From positions 290,226 through 311,666 of the forward strand of contig KN817558.1 of the NCBI GenBank assembly GCA_000827495.1: a stretch of DNA of 21,441 nt, written 5' to 3'. Numbering within the stretch: the first letter of the stretch is position 1; each line of letters begins with the position of its first letter. This stretch comes from Hypholoma sublateritium FD-334 SS-4. Its lineage: Eukaryota > Basidiomycota > Agaricomycetes > Agaricales > Strophariaceae. The translations under genes and the position numbers were made by a program. Below are positions 18,944-21,441 of the stretch, in pieces. Under the pieces are notes generated by a model. That model was given only the letters and a program-made list of their open reading frames with translations, was not told where the DNA came from and ran no database searches.

Positions 18944-20291
18944 CATCCGCTTTGCGGTTGTCCGGGCTACCCAGGTACCTGGTTGCACTCACATTGTTAT
19001 TTTCACGGACCATATCGCATCAGCGAAAAAGGCCCTTGACCCTTCTGTACACTCCGGCCAGGGCCACTCCCTGGCGGTGTGTCGAGCTCTTCTTGTGTGG
19101 TTCGCAGCAGACCCACTCAATACCCTCGAGTTCTACAACTGCCCTTCCAAGGCAGAGTGGGATGTCCACCATGAGGTCCACCAGTTTCTGTTGGGCCTCC
19201 CTCCAGTCCCGGGACTTCGGCCCAGGATGACTTTGGATTCACTTCGCAAATATGCGACGGATCGATGCAATGCAGAATGGCGTCAGCTGTTCTTCCACGA
19301 CCCCACTTTCGCCAGTTGGCAGTTCCTACAACTGCTCGACCTGGACGACAATCTCATCAAGCCCTCCTACCTCAAGGGGGGGAGCTGGATTCCTGCGGCC
19401 AAGGCGAGTACCTCACTCGTCTCGCGCATGACCCGAGCAATCCTTGGGCATGCACCAATCGGAGAGTACTACTCCCGGTTCCTTCCTGACAAGGACCCTG
19501 CGTGTCCCTGTGGCGAGGCGGCTCTCGAGATGCGCGACCACATTCTCAACCACTGCCGCCGTCGCGGAGTGGACTATTTCTACGGGCCGGCATGGACTTT
19601 GCCTGTGCTGATTCGCTTCCTCGAACGCTTTCCATGGGCATTCTCGTTCCGCCCTAAAGATGGGGTGGGATGACGTGGCAGGGCCGCAGGGGTATCACTC
19701 CTGCTGATCCTGGCCGCTTTCAATGACGTGCCCGGGAGCGTATAGGCAAGCTCCGGCGTTAATGGCATGTGCCCCACACAATGCCCTCCCGTCCTCAGTG
19801 GTTGGCTTCGGCTGACTGCCGGGGTGCTCTGTTCGTGAACGCTAGGCCTCTACGGGTCGGGCGGACAGAGGGCGAGGTGTAGAGGCTCTCATCCGGCGGG
19901 TTCGTCCGGCTTGGCGAAGTGTGCGGTATATGGTAAGCCTCAACTGTTCCACTCAATGGGCAGAGGGGCGGCTGGTTTTGGTGGGAGGCCGGGCAACTTC
20001 AGTTGCTTCCCAACGCCCTCGGGTGTAGGCCTGCGTAGCCCTCGCTACATTCTGACGCGGATGCGGCGCACCTTCTATGAGCTCTTCGTTCCATAATAGT
20101 CACAATGCATTGCCCCTTTTCCAGGGCGACCCTTTCGACCGTCACTTCGACAGAGTGGCACGGACTCTGTTCCATAGTAGTGCATTAGCATACATCGATT
20201 GTAGTAGTGTACCCCGCGGGTTGTGTTTGAGCACCTTGCAATAAATGGGGGCACCAATGGGCCCTCGGATTTCAAAAAAAAAAAAAAAAAA
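18944..20291 (+). mobile_element. 5'-truncated non-LTR retrotransposon (LINE), about 1.35 kb
   Basis: Bounded by a 13-14-bp TSD, it ends in AATAAA (20240-20245) and an 18-base poly(A). It holds only the 3' end of ORF2 (RNase H and the C-terminal cysteine motif) and a roughly 500-bp 3' untranslated region. The loss of everything upstream of the RNase H is classic 5' truncation during target-primed reverse transcription. Its terminal 101 bases match the tail of the non-autonomous element at 12206-13535. Confidence 0.9.
18945..19673 (+). CDS. C-terminal fragment of LINE ORF2: RNase H-like domain and CxC..H..C motif
   Basis: An open frame of 243 codons including the stop runs from the truncation point to TGA at 19671-19673. 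HIVIFTDHIASAKKALD and GQGHSLAVCRAL resemble the RNase H domain that follows reverse transcriptase in fungal Tad-type LINEs. TLDSLRKYATDRCNAEW, MTRAILGHAPIGEYY and the tail CPCGEAALEMRDHILNHC are the usual C-terminal blocks of such proteins. The reverse transcriptase and endonuclease are absent, so this copy cannot move by itself. An ATG at 18888 in the same frame lies in the copia LTR and is not part of the LINE. The lack of stops over 242 residues argues for a young insertion. Confidence 0.85.
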   Translation: MRFAVVRATQVPGCTHIVIFTDHIASAKKALDPSVHSGQGHSLAVCRALLVWFAADPLNTLEFYNCPSKAEWDVHHEVHQFLLGLPPVPGLRPRMTLDSLRKYATDRCNAEWRQLFFHDPTFASWQFLQLLDLDDNLIKPSYLKGGSWIPAAKASTSLVSRMTRAILGHAPIGEYYSRFLPDKDPACPCGEAALEMRDHILNHCRRRGVDYFYGPAWTLPVLIRFLERFPWAFSFRPKDGVG

Positions 20292-20305
20292 ATAGCTCTG
20301 AATGT
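20292..20305 (+). repeat. Target-site duplication of the LINE, right copy
   Basis: Exact repeat of 18930-18943. The copia LTR resumes with ACTGAGTTACTC at 20306. Confidence 0.92.
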
Positions 20306-20563
20306 ACTGAGTTACTCACTTCGGACTTCAGGCTCTCATTGCCACCTTGTCTGATACGCTGGGTATGCATAACTCGGACAGCAGGTGTCTTGCATCATCC
20401 CAAAAATGCCACCTTTATCAAGTAGATACCTTGTTTCTCTCTCAATAGACTCAGTTACTCACTTCGGACTTCAGGCCTCTGTTGCCACTTCGTCTGACAC
20501 GCTGAGAACCCGAAACTTGATCAGCAGGTGCCTTGCACATTCCTGAACTCTCCACCTTTAACA

Positions 20564-20575
20564 GGTTATGGGCCC
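20564..20575 (+). promoter_or_regulatory. Copia primer-binding site for the anticodon arm of initiator tRNA-Met
   Basis: GGTTATGGGCCC follows the LTR end without a gap. It is the reverse complement of GGGCCCATAACC, the anticodon stem-loop of eukaryotic initiator tRNA-Met. Drosophila copia and relatives prime from a tRNA-Met half cleaved in the anticodon loop; the same mode is inferred here. Confidence 0.8.
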
Positions 20576-20768
20576 CATGCACACAGCACTTTAAACTCGA
20601 TTTTCATGAACAGTCTCAACTTTTTGTTTCTGCACTCTTTGTGTTTTTGCTCGGAACCGCTCCGTCATTGCTCCTACCGCCGCACCGCCACGTTACAATG
20701 TTCATCACATGTTCCCTCATGTCTCCTCGCACTTACACCACATCATGACATTTCCTGTTCTTGCAATT

Positions 20769-21053
20769 ATGTCTTCTTCATCACTGCCCAACTTCACAAA
20801 ACTGAATGCATCCAACTACCCAACTTGGTGTGGTGAAATGCAGGCATATCTCCGCTCCCAGGGCATCTGGCACATTGTTTCCGGTCAATCCAAGGCCCCC
20901 ACGCTTTCCTCAACCCCCAAGGACACTGAGGAGGCTGCACTTGACGCCTGGAACCTCAAATCGGACAAAGCAGCTGGCTACATCTACCTGGCTGTGGAGG
21001 ACAACCAGAAGGTGCATTTTGCAAACATTTCGGACGATCCAGTCAAGCACCAG
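20769..21053 (+). pseudogene. N-terminal part of a Ty1/copia Gag, cut by repeat D
   Basis: The ATG at 20769 starts MSSSSLPNFTKLNASNYPTW, then EMQAYLRSQGIWHIVSGQ, a short linker, and AALDAWNLKSDKAAGYIYLAVED..HFANISDDPVK. This is the typical N-terminus of copia Gag (DUF4219/UBN2 type), which forms the particle that packages element RNA. After DDPVK the family pattern stops at CACCAGT, the terminus of repeat D, so Gag is truncated after about 94 of an expected several hundred residues. An in-frame ATG upstream (20709) is less likely because it precedes the conserved start. No integrase, RT or protease is in the window. Confidence 0.82.
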
Positions 21054-21160
21054 TATCCGCTGTACTCATACATGAACTATGGGCAGTTGCCATTTTATGT
21101 TGATGCATCCCCAGGGGCAACTTCCCAAGGCCTCTGGCAGAGGCATTTGGGGGGTGTTTT
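21048..21160 (-). repeat. Dispersed palindrome-rich repeat, copy D (inverted), inserted in gag
   Basis: From CACCAGTATCCGCTG the sequence follows the reverse complement of copy A: CTCATACATGAACTATGGGCAG, then GATGCATCCCCAGGGGCAAC, then CCCAAGGCC. The join with the gag frame at about 21047/21048 marks one end of the element. The other end is beyond the window or too diverged to see. Confidence 0.7.
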
Positions 21161-21441
21161 GGTACTACGACGTAGACNANGTGGCCTGNGTCGCAAGGCT
21201 GTGCTTGTTTGTTTGCACATTGATGTGCATCAAAAGCCAATGTGTGACCTCCTGTTTGCCTCTATTTACATTTTGCAGGCTCACTCATGTCATATTCTGG
21301 CCTCAAATTGAAAGAAATGTAAATAATAGCCATCAGCCCAGGCCTAGCATGGGAATGACACCCAGGCCCAAAATAGAAGGCCAAGCTGGACTTTGCCAAA
21401 TTTGGCCCAAGTCCATCTTTTGGGCAGCAGCACATGAGATT
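21161..21441. other. Probable interior of the element carrying repeat D, no gene
   Basis: Contains N bases near 21178-21189 and no coding frame of its own. GGCCCAAGTCC and GGGCAGCAGC near the end echo the motif style of the repeat but do not mark a clear second terminus. Confidence 0.35.

Larger units (their letters stand above)
18700..20563 (+). mobile_element. 5' LTR of a Ty1/copia retrotransposon (about 502 bp), interrupted by a LINE
   Basis: The LTR starts TGTTAG (18700) and ends TTAACA (20563), the usual TG..CA with short inverted ends TGTTA/TAACA. A primer-binding site follows at once, and a gag start lies about 205 bp downstream. Subtracting the LINE and one TSD copy (1,362 bp) leaves about 502 bp. 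A second TGTTAG at 18815 starts a tandem copy of the first 115 bp, so the ancestral start could be either. The 3' LTR is not in the window. Confidence 0.75.

Overview
The window looks like a draft contig (scattered N bases) from a mushroom-forming basidiomycete (Agaricomycetes; order not resolved). The reasons are the intron style (52-65 bp, GTRNGT donor, CTRAY branch site), protein families known to me mainly from Agaricomycetes (the CxC5/CxC6 KDZ-associated family, an 897-aa HMG-like family, a GRF zinc-finger family), and a dense, nested load of transposable elements. No bacterial features, tRNA genes, rRNA genes or CRISPR arrays were seen.

Layout. 1-158: one end of a palindrome-rich dispersed repeat (copy A). 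409-3327 (+): an intact five-exon gene, 897 aa, of an uncharacterised family. 3702-3803: repeat copy B. 3804-5951: a GC-rich island with a divergent-promoter-like core (E-box, MluI box, TATA), a perfect 50-bp palindrome, and what look like eroded gene remains on either side. 6516-7610 (-): a Tc1/mariner-IS630-type transposase whose frame is whole across three exons except for three stop codons, each explainable by C-to-T change. 7611-10572: AT-rich, no supported gene. 10573-14111 (+): a six-exon CxC5/CxC6 KDZ-type gene split by a 1.33-kb retroelement with a 14-bp target-site duplication (TSD). 14267-15912 (-): a two-exon GRF zinc-finger protein gene, convergent with the KDZ-type gene. 16092-16190: repeat copy C. 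17096-18670 (-): a truncated gene of another uncharacterised mushroom family. 18700-21053 (+): the 5' part of a Ty1/copia element (LTR, primer-binding site, start of gag). A 5'-truncated LINE sits in its LTR, and repeat copy D cuts its gag.

How the parts relate. The retroelement in the KDZ-type gene starts with a tRNA-like pol III promoter (A and B boxes) and ends with the same roughly 101-bp 3' tail and poly(A) as the LINE in the copia LTR. This fits a SINE/LINE partnership, with both members recently active: clean TSDs, an open LINE frame, and a host gene that is uninterrupted apart from the insertion. The copia primer site matches the anticodon arm of initiator tRNA-Met rather than its 3' end, as in Drosophila copia. 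The right half of the window therefore gives a relative insertion history: host gene, then copia, then the LINE (in its LTR) and repeat D (in its gag).

All family assignments are by eye from sequence patterns. Splice sites are inferred from consensus and from frame closure.
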